A stretch of 64,000 nt of DNA from Bordetella genomosp. 8. Its GTDB lineage: Bacteria; Pseudomonadota; Gammaproteobacteria; Burkholderiales; Burkholderiaceae_B. The DNA is taken from the NCBI RefSeq assembly GCF_002119685.1, contig NZ_CP021108.1:2232001-2296000 (forward strand), in the 5' to 3' direction. Each line of letters starts with the position of its first letter. Position 1 is the stretch's first letter. Shown piece after piece: positions 16,104-24,312 of this stretch. The notes under the pieces were generated by a model, which did not search any database, was not told the origin of the DNA, and saw only the letters and a program-made list of their open reading frames with translations. The translations under genes and the position numbers were made by a program.

Positions 16104-16895
16104 ATGGTCGAAGAGAAGAGCAACAAGCGCAATGCCATTTGGGCCAGGGATCAGCTGATCCTCGCGTTAGACCTCTATATCCGCAACCGTCGATCTCTGC
16201 CCTCAAAACATTCCTCGGCAATCTCGGAACTTTCTGCGATTCTGAATCGGCTTGGCGCTGCGTTGGGGCAACGGGGCGGTGCGACTTATCGGAATGCCAA
16301 CGGCGTCTACATGAAGTTAATGAACTTCCGCCGCTTTGACGCGGAGTACACCTCCGACGGAAAAACTGGCCTTACTCGGGGAAATCAGGACGAGGCACGG
16401 GTCTGGCGGCAGTTTGCTGACAAGCCTGCGTATCTCGCTGAAGTCGCTCGATTCATCCGGCAAGCTATTACTGAATATGAGACCGGTGTAGTGAGTATGA
16501 CTGGACCTGACGAACAGGCAATTGAAGAAGCGGAGGAAGGGAAGGTCGCCACTCGCATTCACCGGTACAGGGAGCGAGATAGGCGGATCGTGAGCCAGGC
16601 GAAGACACGCGCGCTGAAGCAGCACGGGCGGCTCTTCTGCGCCGCGTGTGGTTTTGACTTTCAGAAGCTGTATGGCGAGATCGGTTCAGGGCTTATCGAG
16701 GTACATCATACGAAACCCGTCCATAAGTTAGAGCCAGGGGAAAAGACTAAGGTAGCGGATTTGGTTTTACTTTGTTCAAACTGCCATCGAGTGATCCACT
16801 CGCGACGCGAATGGATCACTCTCGAGCAAATCATTGCTGCAATCGAAAGCGCAAAAGCTAGGCAGGGTCACTTCTCATTAACGCCCGCCAGCTAA
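16104..16895 (+). CDS. HNH endonuclease (McrA-like, restriction-type)
   Basis: Predicted DNA endonuclease of 263 residues. The C-terminal HNH domain shows a zinc-binding C179-x2-C182, the catalytic His pair 201-202 (EVHHTKPV) and a second C224-x2-C227 with His228 and His232. The N-terminal part (about 10-110) contains an N-x-N-G-V-Y-M-K-L-x-N-F motif that I recall from modification-dependent or stand-alone HNH restriction enzymes; there it may read DNA. No methylase gene lies next to it, so a type IV or phage-defence role is more likely than a classical restriction-modification pair. It follows the zinc-ribbon gene by four bases. Codon use is less GC-biased than in the flanks. Confidence 0.8.
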   Translation: MVEEKSNKRNAIWARDQLILALDLYIRNRRSLPSKHSSAISELSAILNRLGAALGQRGGATYRNANGVYMKLMNFRRFDAEYTSDGKTGLTRGNQDEARVWRQFADKPAYLAEVARFIRQAITEYETGVVSMTGPDEQAIEEAEEGKVATRIHRYRERDRRIVSQAKTRALKQHGRLFCAACGFDFQKLYGEIGSGLIEVHHTKPVHKLEPGEKTKVADLVLLCSNCHRVIHSRREWITLEQIIAAIESAKARQGHFSLTPAS

Positions 16896-17043
16896 CCTCT
16901 TCAACTTAGCTAGGTTTGCAGACCTTCCACCGTACAACCGTGCGCACAGTGCTCCTCAGACATCATTGCCACCATACCCGCTGTGTGTCCGCTCTCATGC
17001 CATGGCGCACCGTGTGACTGCCATAAATGACACGAGATGGGCA

Positions 17044-17057
17044 GTATCACGTGATAC
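17044..17057. promoter_or_regulatory. 14-bp perfect palindrome upstream of the DUF5343-HEPN pair
   Basis: GTATCACGTGATAC is fully symmetric and lies 62 bases before the chosen start of the DUF5343 gene, a good position for a repressor or phage-type operator. No regulator gene is adjacent. The rest of 16896-17119 shows no other clear signal. Confidence 0.4.
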
Positions 17058-17119
17058 GCGTCGGCGGATATTGGCCAGGTGACACAGAGTTTTCATCAAC
17101 CGAAAAAATAGGGAATCCA

Positions 17120-17752
17120 ATGGCTGCATCACTTCCTTACCTTGCATCGAACAAGAACATTGAAACGCTTTTTACGACAGTTCAATCGGCTAAGGTCCCC
17201 GATCGCTTCACCCAAGAGTTTCTGGCTACTACGATTGGCCTTAAAGGCACTAATGATCGAGCAATGATCCCACTTCTGCGCAATCTGGGCTTTCTCGACC
17301 AGTCAGGATCCCCTACACCTGCCTACCGCCAGCTTAAGAACAAAGAAACCGCTCGACCAGCCATAGCTAGCGGGATTAGGACTGCTTATGCCCCTCTTTT
17401 CGAGTCAAATGAGGATGCGAACACTTTGCCAAGCGAAAAACTGAAGGGCCTCATTGCCCAGGTTGCAGGTACCGACGATGACATGACGGCGCGGATTGCA
17501 TCCACATTCAATGCCCTGGTAAAGCAAGCTGACTTCTCTAAGCAATTAGCTCACGCGAAAGGGGAGCGAGATGATGAGCCTGAGATTGATATAGCAACTG
17601 AGGATGAGGATGGAGTGCCGAACGCAACACGGAGATTCACAAAGGGGCTAAATCCCCAATTCCATTACAACATTCAGATTCACCTCCCATCCAATGCGAC
17701 CGAGGAGGTCTACCTAAATATCTTCAATGCTATCAGGAAAACTTTCCAATGA
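17120..17752 (+). CDS. DUF5343-family protein
   Basis: Cytoplasmic protein of 210 residues that resembles the DUF5343 family. A compact helical N-terminal half (about 5-80, with PYLASNKNIETLF and FLATTIGLKGTNDRAMIPLLRNLGFLD) looks like a winged-helix-like fold. An acidic stretch (about 150-170) and a C-terminal FHYNIQIHLP segment follow. The start at 17120 is chosen because the homologous region begins there and AGGGAA precedes it; a longer reading from 17027 would overrun the palindrome. Its stop overlaps the HEPN gene start by four bases. Function unknown; the tight coupling suggests a two-protein defence or toxin-antitoxin-like unit. Confidence 0.65.
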   Translation: MAASLPYLASNKNIETLFTTVQSAKVPDRFTQEFLATTIGLKGTNDRAMIPLLRNLGFLDQSGSPTPAYRQLKNKETARPAIASGIRTAYAPLFESNEDANTLPSEKLKGLIAQVAGTDDDMTARIASTFNALVKQADFSKQLAHAKGERDDEPEIDIATEDEDGVPNATRRFTKGLNPQFHYNIQIHLPSNATEEVYLNIFNAIRKTFQ

Positions 17753-18315
17753 ATGTCGCTCCACGCGCAGCGTTGTTCTTGATGTTGGGTCAAACAGCGG
17801 AGCGATCAGTCGCCAGATTAGAAGAAATTATTCCCAGCGAGACTCTGCTCCTTTCTCCATCCTACGATCTCGCACCGCTTCTACCAGATTCAGTTCGTCG
17901 AGCGACGAACGCTGCCGAGGCATACCGACTATTCTTTGTCTTTGAGAATTTCCTTCGTAATTTCGTGTTGGATGTGCTATCAAAGGACGCCACTACTTCT
18001 TGGTGGGAACATGTTCCCCAGGATGTACGGACAGAAGTTGAGAAGCTCGAGGAAACAGAAGATATTAAAAGCTGGATGGCGTTAGGCTCACGAGATAAAT
18101 CAGCACTTATGACCTTTCCTCAGCTGCTCAGAGTTATCGATCACGCCTGGAAGGAGGGTTTCTCCGACGTGGTTCGTGACAAAGGTTTGATTCAAGGTGC
18201 CCGGCTTATCGTTCATCTGAGAAATACCATCTGCCATATGTCAGACATCCCGCAGGAGGAAGTGAATAGAGTCCGTCAGACAATGCGAGACTGGTTCCGA
18301 GTTGTTTCTCCATAG
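17749..18315 (+). CDS. Swt1-like HEPN-domain protein, candidate ribonuclease
   Basis: Helical protein of 188 residues with the HEPN signature R-x4-H at Arg158-Asn-Thr-Ile-Cys-His163, in a context (LIVHLRNTICHM) typical of the Swt1-like HEPN group. HEPN proteins with this motif are often metal-independent RNases in toxin-antitoxin, abortive-infection and CRISPR systems. ATG overlaps the preceding stop by four bases, so the DUF5343 protein is made together with it and may restrain or guide it. RNase activity is inferred from the motif. Confidence 0.7.
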   Translation: MNVAPRAALFLMLGQTAERSVARLEEIIPSETLLLSPSYDLAPLLPDSVRRATNAAEAYRLFFVFENFLRNFVLDVLSKDATTSWWEHVPQDVRTEVEKLEETEDIKSWMALGSRDKSALMTFPQLLRVIDHAWKEGFSDVVRDKGLIQGARLIVHLRNTICHMSDIPQEEVNRVRQTMRDWFRVVSP

Positions 18316-18383
18316 TGGACTGGCGCGACACCAGGACGGGATTGCTGGGATGTTGGGTTCATCGTCACTGGAGGAGTTAGAAC

Positions 18384-19592
18384 TTGGTACTCCGCCCTGT
18401 TCGCGTTTATCTAGATAGTTCGGATTACTCGGCGCTTTCCTATCCCGGCCGCAGCGTTGAAATGAGCGCGCTACTGCGAGACCTGCAGATGCTCTCGGAC
18501 AGCGGCGACGTAGAGTTCTGGTACTCCGGCGCACACATTAGTGAGATGGCGCCGGTCCACTACAAGTACACATCTTCCGCGGTGCAGAGGTCCACATGTT
18601 TGTCGGCTTTATGTGGAAGGAAAGCGCTGGTGTCTGTCGATAGACTGATTGCCCACGAATTTCTCTGCCTAACGCAAGGGCGGCACGAGACCGGCGCTGT
18701 TCTGTCCTATGACGGCGACTGGTTCCCAGAGATCGACGAATTTCTGTCGAAATTTGTTTGGAAAAAGGTCGCGCAGACCACGGGTGATGAGTTGAGAAAC
18801 CTGCAGGTCAACAGGGCAGCTCGCAGGCAGCTAAAAGCGAAAATGTTCCGAGGAGGCAAGCCTTCAAAGGAGCTTGGAGCTCTCTTCAAGAGCAATAAAG
18901 ATATCTCCGCCATTTTAGACATGTATCCCATGAGAGAGGACAGCGCCCTTACTCTTGGCGCCTACTTTGTCGGAAATGCATCGAAGGCAGACGCGAAGGC
19001 AGCCTTCCTTGATAGCTTCAGAGACCCTCAATGGATGATGCTGTGGTTCAGTCGTCATGACAAGGCCATGACGCCGGTGTTTGCGTGGGCGCGCGCGGCC
19101 TCGGTCGAGATGATTGAAAAGCTACGGCAAGCTGTTGAAAGCATCGCCGTGTTACGCGCGCGACTGGAGCAGATGTCGATGGTGAATAAGGCGGCTGGTT
19201 CATCCCGCCGGTCACCATTGATGGATGATTCGTGGTGGCGAACAATGGAGGATGGAGTCGTTCAGAGGATATTGACCAGGAGTACAGAGTTATCGGGCGA
19301 AGGTAAGGCGATTTCTCCAAGAGATGCTGACGATTTACTTACTGGACTTGCCAGTTGCGCACGTGTCTATGTGTCGCTAGCGAGATTTTCACTCGGAGAC
19401 TCTCCTAGAAAGTTGAAGGAGAGCGACTGGGTAGATTGCCTCCATGCAATGTACGCACCATACGTTCATATTTTCAGGGCAGATACTTTCATGGCGCCTG
19501 TGATTCAACGTCATGTCGATAAGTACGGCGTGACTGTTGTTGGCAAGCTCAAAGACTTGAAGGCAGTAATACTGAGGCGACTAAGCGCTTGA
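18384..19592 (+). CDS. hypothetical protein with PIN-like N terminus
   Basis: Unrecognised 402-residue protein. It begins RVYLDSSDYSALS, the usual opening of a PIN-type nuclease strand with an acidic residue (Asp11, then Asp14). A second strand-like block follows at VEFWYSGAHISEM (about 52-64). The remainder is mostly helical and rich in Arg/Lys, with no domain I can name. The start is TTG 18384, seven bases after a full GGAGGAG ribosome site, which decides it. It lies 68 bases after the HEPN gene on the same strand, so it may be a third member of the same unit. A PIN nuclease role is a guess from the N terminus. Confidence 0.5.
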   Translation: MVLRPVRVYLDSSDYSALSYPGRSVEMSALLRDLQMLSDSGDVEFWYSGAHISEMAPVHYKYTSSAVQRSTCLSALCGRKALVSVDRLIAHEFLCLTQGRHETGAVLSYDGDWFPEIDEFLSKFVWKKVAQTTGDELRNLQVNRAARRQLKAKMFRGGKPSKELGALFKSNKDISAILDMYPMREDSALTLGAYFVGNASKADAKAAFLDSFRDPQWMMLWFSRHDKAMTPVFAWARAASVEMIEKLRQAVESIAVLRARLEQMSMVNKAAGSSRRSPLMDDSWWRTMEDGVVQRILTRSTELSGEGKAISPRDADDLLTGLASCARVYVSLARFSLGDSPRKLKESDWVDCLHAMYAPYVHIFRADTFMAPVIQRHVDKYGVTVVGKLKDLKAVILRRLSA

Positions 19593-19697
19593 GCGACCTA
19601 CGAATTACATGCCTACGCCTGAGCAGCCACGCGAAGACCGCAGGATGGCCGTGCGGCATCTGTGGCGCAAGAAGATCTGTTTCCGCTTAATTCTGCG

Positions 19698-22139
19698 CTA
19701 AATAGGCTCCTCGGGCGGGGCATCATCGCGGGAAATCTTGATTTGAAAGGCAAAGGGTACGGGGCGCGTGACCTCCGTCTTGCCAAACGTGATGAGAAGT
19801 CGCTGGACTTCGTGCCGGAAGAAACCCCCGTGCGGCGCCGATAGCGTAAGCCGCCCTGTGCCGCGTGTGGCGGCTTTCATCCCCGCCCACTCTTTCTCAT
19901 TCGCAGTGGCAGCCCGTTGCAGCTTATTCACAAGTTGTTCAATGACGCCTGCGCTTGGTTCGCATTGACCTACGTATGACAGCTTTCTAATGACCTCTTT
20001 TATGGCACTAAATCGACCTACTGCCAGCGCCTCTCGCACTGGTCTCGGCTCGAATTCTAAGGTCAGGTCTAGTGAGCCTAAAATTTCCTGGACAGCAGTC
20101 CACTCGGAATTCTGCATCTGGTCTCCGGATGCTGCATGCAGTTCGAATTGTTCAATTTGTGGACGTAGTTCGCTGTATACGAAGGAGCCTGTCAGCGTCG
20201 CAAGAAAAAGCGCCGACTCAAGGCTCAGAGCCTTGCTGTATAAAAGCTGGCCGTTATCTTCTCCCGTTGGAAGGTCCTGCAGAAGAGCGAGTGGGTCGTC
20301 TTCTCGTTGAGCTTTAAAGGCTGCAAGCATGAGGTCAACGTCCGCATCGCTGAGGTCGGGGTTCCAGTCCTTTATCGAAGTCCTCAGGGCTGGCTCGGGC
20401 ATGCTCCGCAACTGTCTTCCGAATTCATCTCGATGTAGACGTTCGAGCCAGCCCAAATTGGCCTTATCGAGATTCCAATTCGCGGTCCTTGACTCTGCCA
20501 TTTTGAGCGAGGCATGGCCGAACTCGGGATTGATATCCGCTGGGTCCGGTATGAGGTGCACGCAACCGTCTCGTATGAACGGCTCTAGCGTGAAGAGCAG
20601 GAAAATGTTTTTGAGCGTTTGTGCCCTATGCTTCGTCGGGGAGTGAACCGGGCTGAACTCCGCTTTCATCCGCCTGGGATTCAGAAACGGGTGTACCAAA
20701 ACTATCTGGTCAAAGTAAGGCAGCCAACTCGTGACGGTCGCGACGATAGTTCGGGGGTCACTAGCGCCCAGATAAACGGCCCTCGTCTTCCCGACCAATG
20801 GGCGAGGGAGCAATTCGGTTGGGTCTGTATCTTGCGGCCACAGACTTGCAAATGCAAGATGAATGTCCTTGACCTGATCGTCGCTGAGCGTCCTGCGAAC
20901 ATCATCCCAAGTGGCGCCATCCTTGAGTCCTAAGATCGCTTCAATCCTGTAGGAAAACATCAGATTGCGCTCGCGTATGCTGTACACAGTCCAGGATGCG
21001 CGTTGGTGCAGTGGGATGTTCTTGCAGCATTGTTTGTACTTTCGACCGCTGCCGCAACCACAAGGATCATTGGGATGGGGCGTTGTTTTAAGAGGCTCTT
21101 TGCGAAGGTATTCATGAGCGTTGGAGGTTCTGCCGTACTGGTCTTGATGGTGCACGGAGCCATCCTCGAACTTGACGTATATTTGGCCACCAAAACGCCA
21201 TAGGTCGTCGGTAGGCCGCAGCACCGTTGCCAATTGCTGCCACGATCCATTGAATTCGCGTTCCGGATACAGCCATTCCTTTCGACTCGCGGCGATGTAG
21301 CGTCGCGCTCGCGCTTTGAGCAACACGTTGACTGCGGCGACTTCTGTCTGAGACAGTGTGCGGCGGCGTATAAAGGCATCCGTCCGGGCGATACCGAATC
21401 CGCCAAATCTTGCATGCACCCGTGGCGTGGTGAGCTTTGATTCTGAAGGGGCCTCGGCGTGGTCTAAGTGCGTCAAGATGAGGCAATGATTAGCGTCTAG
21501 CGGAAAGATGGTCTGTGTACCTTGCCAATCAATTCGCGGATCATTCGGATAGGCACACCGAGGAGAACTGGGCGGCGTGGCGGGGTTGTAGAGCGTTACT
21601 GGGCAATCGCTGACCAGAAACTTCAGGTCGCTGGCGCTAGCCGAAACGATCTCCCGCACACTTTCTGTCCATATAGTTCCATGCATGACGCGGAGGCTCT
21701 GCATCTCTATCATCAGGTCGACTTGGCTAAGTGCCGGATAGCGCGCCTTTATCCAGTCTAAGCCTTTCGGTGTCCGCAGAAGTTGTGCATTCATGTACTC
21801 GAAAAAATCCTGGAATGTATTCGTGACTTCGTCCACTTCACCCTTAATTAACGCCCGGACAGCACGTGCGCCTCGGATATCGATGTCACCGAATAACAGC
21901 CGTTCGACTTCGTCGCTCACGAAGCTACCGAATCTTGTCGTGTATAAGTCGTACTCGTAGAAGCAGCTCTTCGTACCGTAGTGATGTAGTCCTTTTTTGG
22001 TGTAGCTTTTCCCGCCGTCTAGAGTGACGACTTCCGGGGTCGTATCTAAGTACCACAACTTGGGTTCGCTATTGCTCAGAAAGCCACTTTGATACCACTG
22101 TGGCACATAATGGTTATTCCGGGTGATTTGCGCTGACAT
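19698..22139 (-). CDS. DUF4238 protein with SEC-C motif and long uncharacterised C terminus
   Basis: Large protein of 813 residues. The N-terminal part (about 5-285) carries the DUF4238 opening NNHYVPQWYQSGFL and a later SDCPVTLYNP block. A SEC-C zinc motif NDPCGCGSGRKYKQCC sits at 357-372. Residues from about 375 to the end match nothing I know; they include an EFSPVHSPTKHR region and an RTSIKDWNPDLSD region. DUF4238 alone is usually 250-400 residues, so this is a fusion. It runs convergent to the PIN-like gene, within the AT-richer island. Role unknown; DUF4238 genes are often found near mobile or defence genes. Confidence 0.7.
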   Translation of the reverse strand: MSAQITRNNHYVPQWYQSGFLSNSEPKLWYLDTTPEVVTLDGGKSYTKKGLHHYGTKSCFYEYDLYTTRFGSFVSDEVERLLFGDIDIRGARAVRALIKGEVDEVTNTFQDFFEYMNAQLLRTPKGLDWIKARYPALSQVDLMIEMQSLRVMHGTIWTESVREIVSASASDLKFLVSDCPVTLYNPATPPSSPRCAYPNDPRIDWQGTQTIFPLDANHCLILTHLDHAEAPSESKLTTPRVHARFGGFGIARTDAFIRRRTLSQTEVAAVNVLLKARARRYIAASRKEWLYPEREFNGSWQQLATVLRPTDDLWRFGGQIYVKFEDGSVHHQDQYGRTSNAHEYLRKEPLKTTPHPNDPCGCGSGRKYKQCCKNIPLHQRASWTVYSIRERNLMFSYRIEAILGLKDGATWDDVRRTLSDDQVKDIHLAFASLWPQDTDPTELLPRPLVGKTRAVYLGASDPRTIVATVTSWLPYFDQIVLVHPFLNPRRMKAEFSPVHSPTKHRAQTLKNIFLLFTLEPFIRDGCVHLIPDPADINPEFGHASLKMAESRTANWNLDKANLGWLERLHRDEFGRQLRSMPEPALRTSIKDWNPDLSDADVDLMLAAFKAQREDDPLALLQDLPTGEDNGQLLYSKALSLESALFLATLTGSFVYSELRPQIEQFELHAASGDQMQNSEWTAVQEILGSLDLTLEFEPRPVREALAVGRFSAIKEVIRKLSYVGQCEPSAGVIEQLVNKLQRAATANEKEWAGMKAATRGTGRLTLSAPHGGFFRHEVQRLLITFGKTEVTRPVPFAFQIKISRDDAPPEEPI

Positions 22140-22632
22140 CGCTCAGAAGGTCTTTGCTGGTGAGGTTGGTATTGTGAAGCAGCCGTCTGATATCGTGAAG
22201 TTCAATTTCCGGTGCCATCTAGCCTTCCGAGCGGTTTAAATGCCGCACAGGGAGTGCACCTCATTTGTTATGTGGGGCACAAGCCGGGTTGTGGCAGCGC
22301 TTCCAAGATTGGGCCGCGCCCTGGCTCTCGAACCTCATATGCTTCGAATTATTCACCGAGTACAAAGAAGCACTGCGTCGAGGCCGTCCGTTACTCTAAG
22401 CGTATCCAGGCGTTGGCCATTAGAAGAGCCGTAAGGGAAGCAGCGCCCTTTAATCTGCATCCCTTGAGTAACTCTAACTCTATCAGCGTTTTCGACCACG
22501 TCGTAGCCTGCCGTGCATGCCACAGCCAGTCTGACGTTCGAAGCCACTCAGGAGCATGTGCTTATTGAGCATTTCACCCGGTTGACGCGTTTCCATGATG
22601 CGATAAGGTCATGCAGCGAAACGTCAGCCTGG
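22140..22632. other. 493-base stretch with no recognisable gene
   Basis: Lies between the start of the DUF4238 gene and the broken cupin. It must hold the DUF4238 promoter, but I see no strong promoter, hairpin or repeat. Short open frames exist on both strands (for example 22353-22547 minus) without recognisable motifs or ribosome sites. It may be decayed coding DNA. Confidence 0.4.
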
Positions 22633-22934
22633 TCAGATCCACTGGTCATTAGCGACGGTTAACTCGCTTCGTTCATGGTCACCCGTGTTTGCCACGCCGC
22701 GCGGCTCCACAAGCAAAAGCTTCACTTCGCTACCGCACAAGGCTTGTGGTGCACGCCTTTGGGCGCGACCGCCATCTGGCCTGCTCGACGTAATAGCGGA
22801 AATTCGCCAACTACGGCCCGCACTTCTATCCGCATTTCCCCGTCAAGGACGATGAAGGTCTCGTCGGTGTCTCCATGGCTGTGCCAGATGAAGTCGCCGG
22901 TGATCTTCACGACCTTGACCTGGTAGTCGTTCAT
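22633..22934 (-). pseudogene. small cupin-domain protein, frameshifted near the 3' end
   Basis: Single-domain cupin of about 100 residues. The fold motif is clear in GDFIWHSHGDTDETFIVLDGEM, then AGQMAVAPKGVHHKPCA. Just after PCA the frame hits TGA at 22724-22722. The neighbouring frame continues with the expected end EVKLLLVEPRGVANTG and stops at 22635-22633, so one base has been lost near 22730. Such cupins bind a metal through the His cluster, and their function is usually unknown. A short remnant of another gene lies directly upstream. If both pieces are translated the protein is truncated, not absent. Confidence 0.65.
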
Positions 22935-22965
22935 TTCTGCGACGACGCGGGGTTGCCGGTGGCCA

Positions 22966-23030
22966 TCGTAAGCTCCCCACTGCGTAGACATCAGCCAGTA
23001 GAATTTCGGAGCCTCCAAGCGTCAGAGACT
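22966..23030 (-). pseudogene. 5' remnant of a BNR/WD40-like gene, copy A
   Basis: On the minus strand this reads PKFYWLMSTQWGAYDG, closely similar to the stretch at 25425-25490 (PQIYWLIATRKGAYG). The YWL-ATRKGA opening recalls the first strand of BNR/WD40-type propeller proteins. Only the first 15-20 codons remain; the frame runs into the cupin gene. DNA similarity to copy B extends into the presumed ribosome-site region. Interpreted as a decayed gene start. Confidence 0.4.
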
Positions 23031-23033
23031 CTC

Positions 23034-23300
23034 TTGAAGAAAAGCAGGTTTACAGAAAGCCAGATCGTTGCGGTGTTGAAGGAAGGCGAGACGGGAGTTC
23101 CGGTCGCCGAACTGTGCCGCAAGCACGGTATCAGCAACGCCACGTATTACCATTGGAAGAGCAAGTACTCAGGCGTGCAGGTGTCCGAGCTGCAACGGCT
23201 ACGTGAGCTGGAAGCCGAGAACGTCAAGCTCAAGCGCATGTACGCCGATCTCGCCCTCGAGAATTCGGCGATCAAGGATGCTCTGAACCAAAAATCCTGA
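23034..23300 (+). CDS. IS3-family transposase OrfA (helix-turn-helix subunit)
   Basis: 88-residue OrfA. It begins KKSRFTESQIVAVLKE, has the HTH segment PVAELCRKHGISNATYYHWKSKY and ends in a leucine-zipper-like helix (LRELEAENVKLKRMYADLALE). All are typical of the IS3 OrfA that binds the IS ends. The start is TTG 23034; no ATG or good ribosome site lies before it, probably because the left end is missing. The reading frame is intact. Confidence 0.8.
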   Translation: MKKSRFTESQIVAVLKEGETGVPVAELCRKHGISNATYYHWKSKYSGVQVSELQRLRELEAENVKLKRMYADLALENSAIKDALNQKS

Positions 23301-24149
23301 CGCCGTCGACCAGGCGCGAAGTGGTCGAGCTGCTGGTGCAAGCCCGCTTGTCGATCACGCGTGCCTGTCGCATTGCAGGCCTGTCGCGGGCGGCGTACTA
23401 CATGCGGCCAGCCTCGGCATCTGAGCGAGATGCCGATGTGATCGAAGCGCTCAATGCCATCGTCAGCCGGCATGGGTACTGAGGATTTTGGAAGTGCTTT
23501 ACCCGGTTGCGGCTCGATGGCCGCTGCTGGAACAAAAAGCGTGTGCATCGTGTGTACTGCGATATGGGTTTGAATTTGCCTCGGCGTTGCAAGAAGCGGC
23601 TGCCAGACCGCCCTCGCCAGCCGCTGGACCTGGCAAGCGAGCCAAACCGCTGCTGGGCATTGGACTTCATGCACGACGCCCTGTATTGCGGCCGGCGGTT
23701 CCGAACCTTGAACGTGATCGACGAGGCCAATCGGGAATGCTTGGCCATCGAGGTTGGCACGTCGATCCGATCTGCCAGGCTGATCCGCGTCTTGAGTCGC
23801 TTGGTCGACTACTACGGCGCGCTGGATGCCATACGGCACGACAACGGGCCGGAGCTAGTCTCTCAAGCATTCATCGAATGGGCCGCAGCAAAGGCATCGC
23901 GGTTCGATACATCCAGCCGGGCAAGCCCAATCAAAACGCCTTTATCGAGTGTTTCAACCGAACATACTGCACGGAGTGCTCGATGCACACATGTTCGCCA
24001 ACCTGGAGCAGGTCCAGGCCGTCACCGACCAATGGCCGGTCGATTACAACGAATATCGCCCCCATGAAGCGCTGGGTGGCGTCCCGCCGGTGCAGTACAT
24101 GCCGCGGCTAACCCATGCTCCGATTCTCTATCGGCCGTTGTCTACTTGA
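23288..24149 (+). pseudogene. IS3-family transposase OrfB, inactivated
   Basis: DDE integrase-type OrfB with the expected blocks in order: LTPSTRREVVELLVQ, KRVHRVYCDMGLNLPRR, RCWALDFMHDAL (first catalytic Asp), HDNGPE (second Asp) and QPGKPNQNAFIE (Glu), then DYNEYRPHEALGG. Three lesions are visible: TGA at 23480-23482 where GY-W-GFWK is expected, a one-base deletion near 23895 (WAAAK/GIAVRY) and another near 23977 (CTE/VLDAHMF). After each, the protein continues in another frame. Confidence 0.85.
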
Positions 24150-24312
24150 CAGGGGCGGCTACGGCTTGACTGCTGGGGTCCGTTTCCACCATCCAGGCTC
24201 TTGAATCAGGAGACATTCATCGGACGCGGCTCCATGTGATGTGACGATCTATGACAAAACGGCCCGCCGTGCACTACCATCTTCTGTAAAGAAGAACCTG
24301 AGGGTGGAAGAG

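Larger units (their letters stand above)
23034..24149 (+). mobile_element. degenerate IS3-family insertion sequence
   Basis: Contains orfA (23034-23300) and a broken orfB in the -1 frame, the standard IS3 arrangement with an A-rich slippery stretch at the junction (23290-23294). No left inverted repeat is seen: the copy-A gene remnant abuts the orfA start directly. After orfB, the stretch near 24146-24166 (acttgacaggggcgg) may be part of the right end. With one nonsense codon and two single-base deletions in orfB the element should be immobile. Confidence 0.75.
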
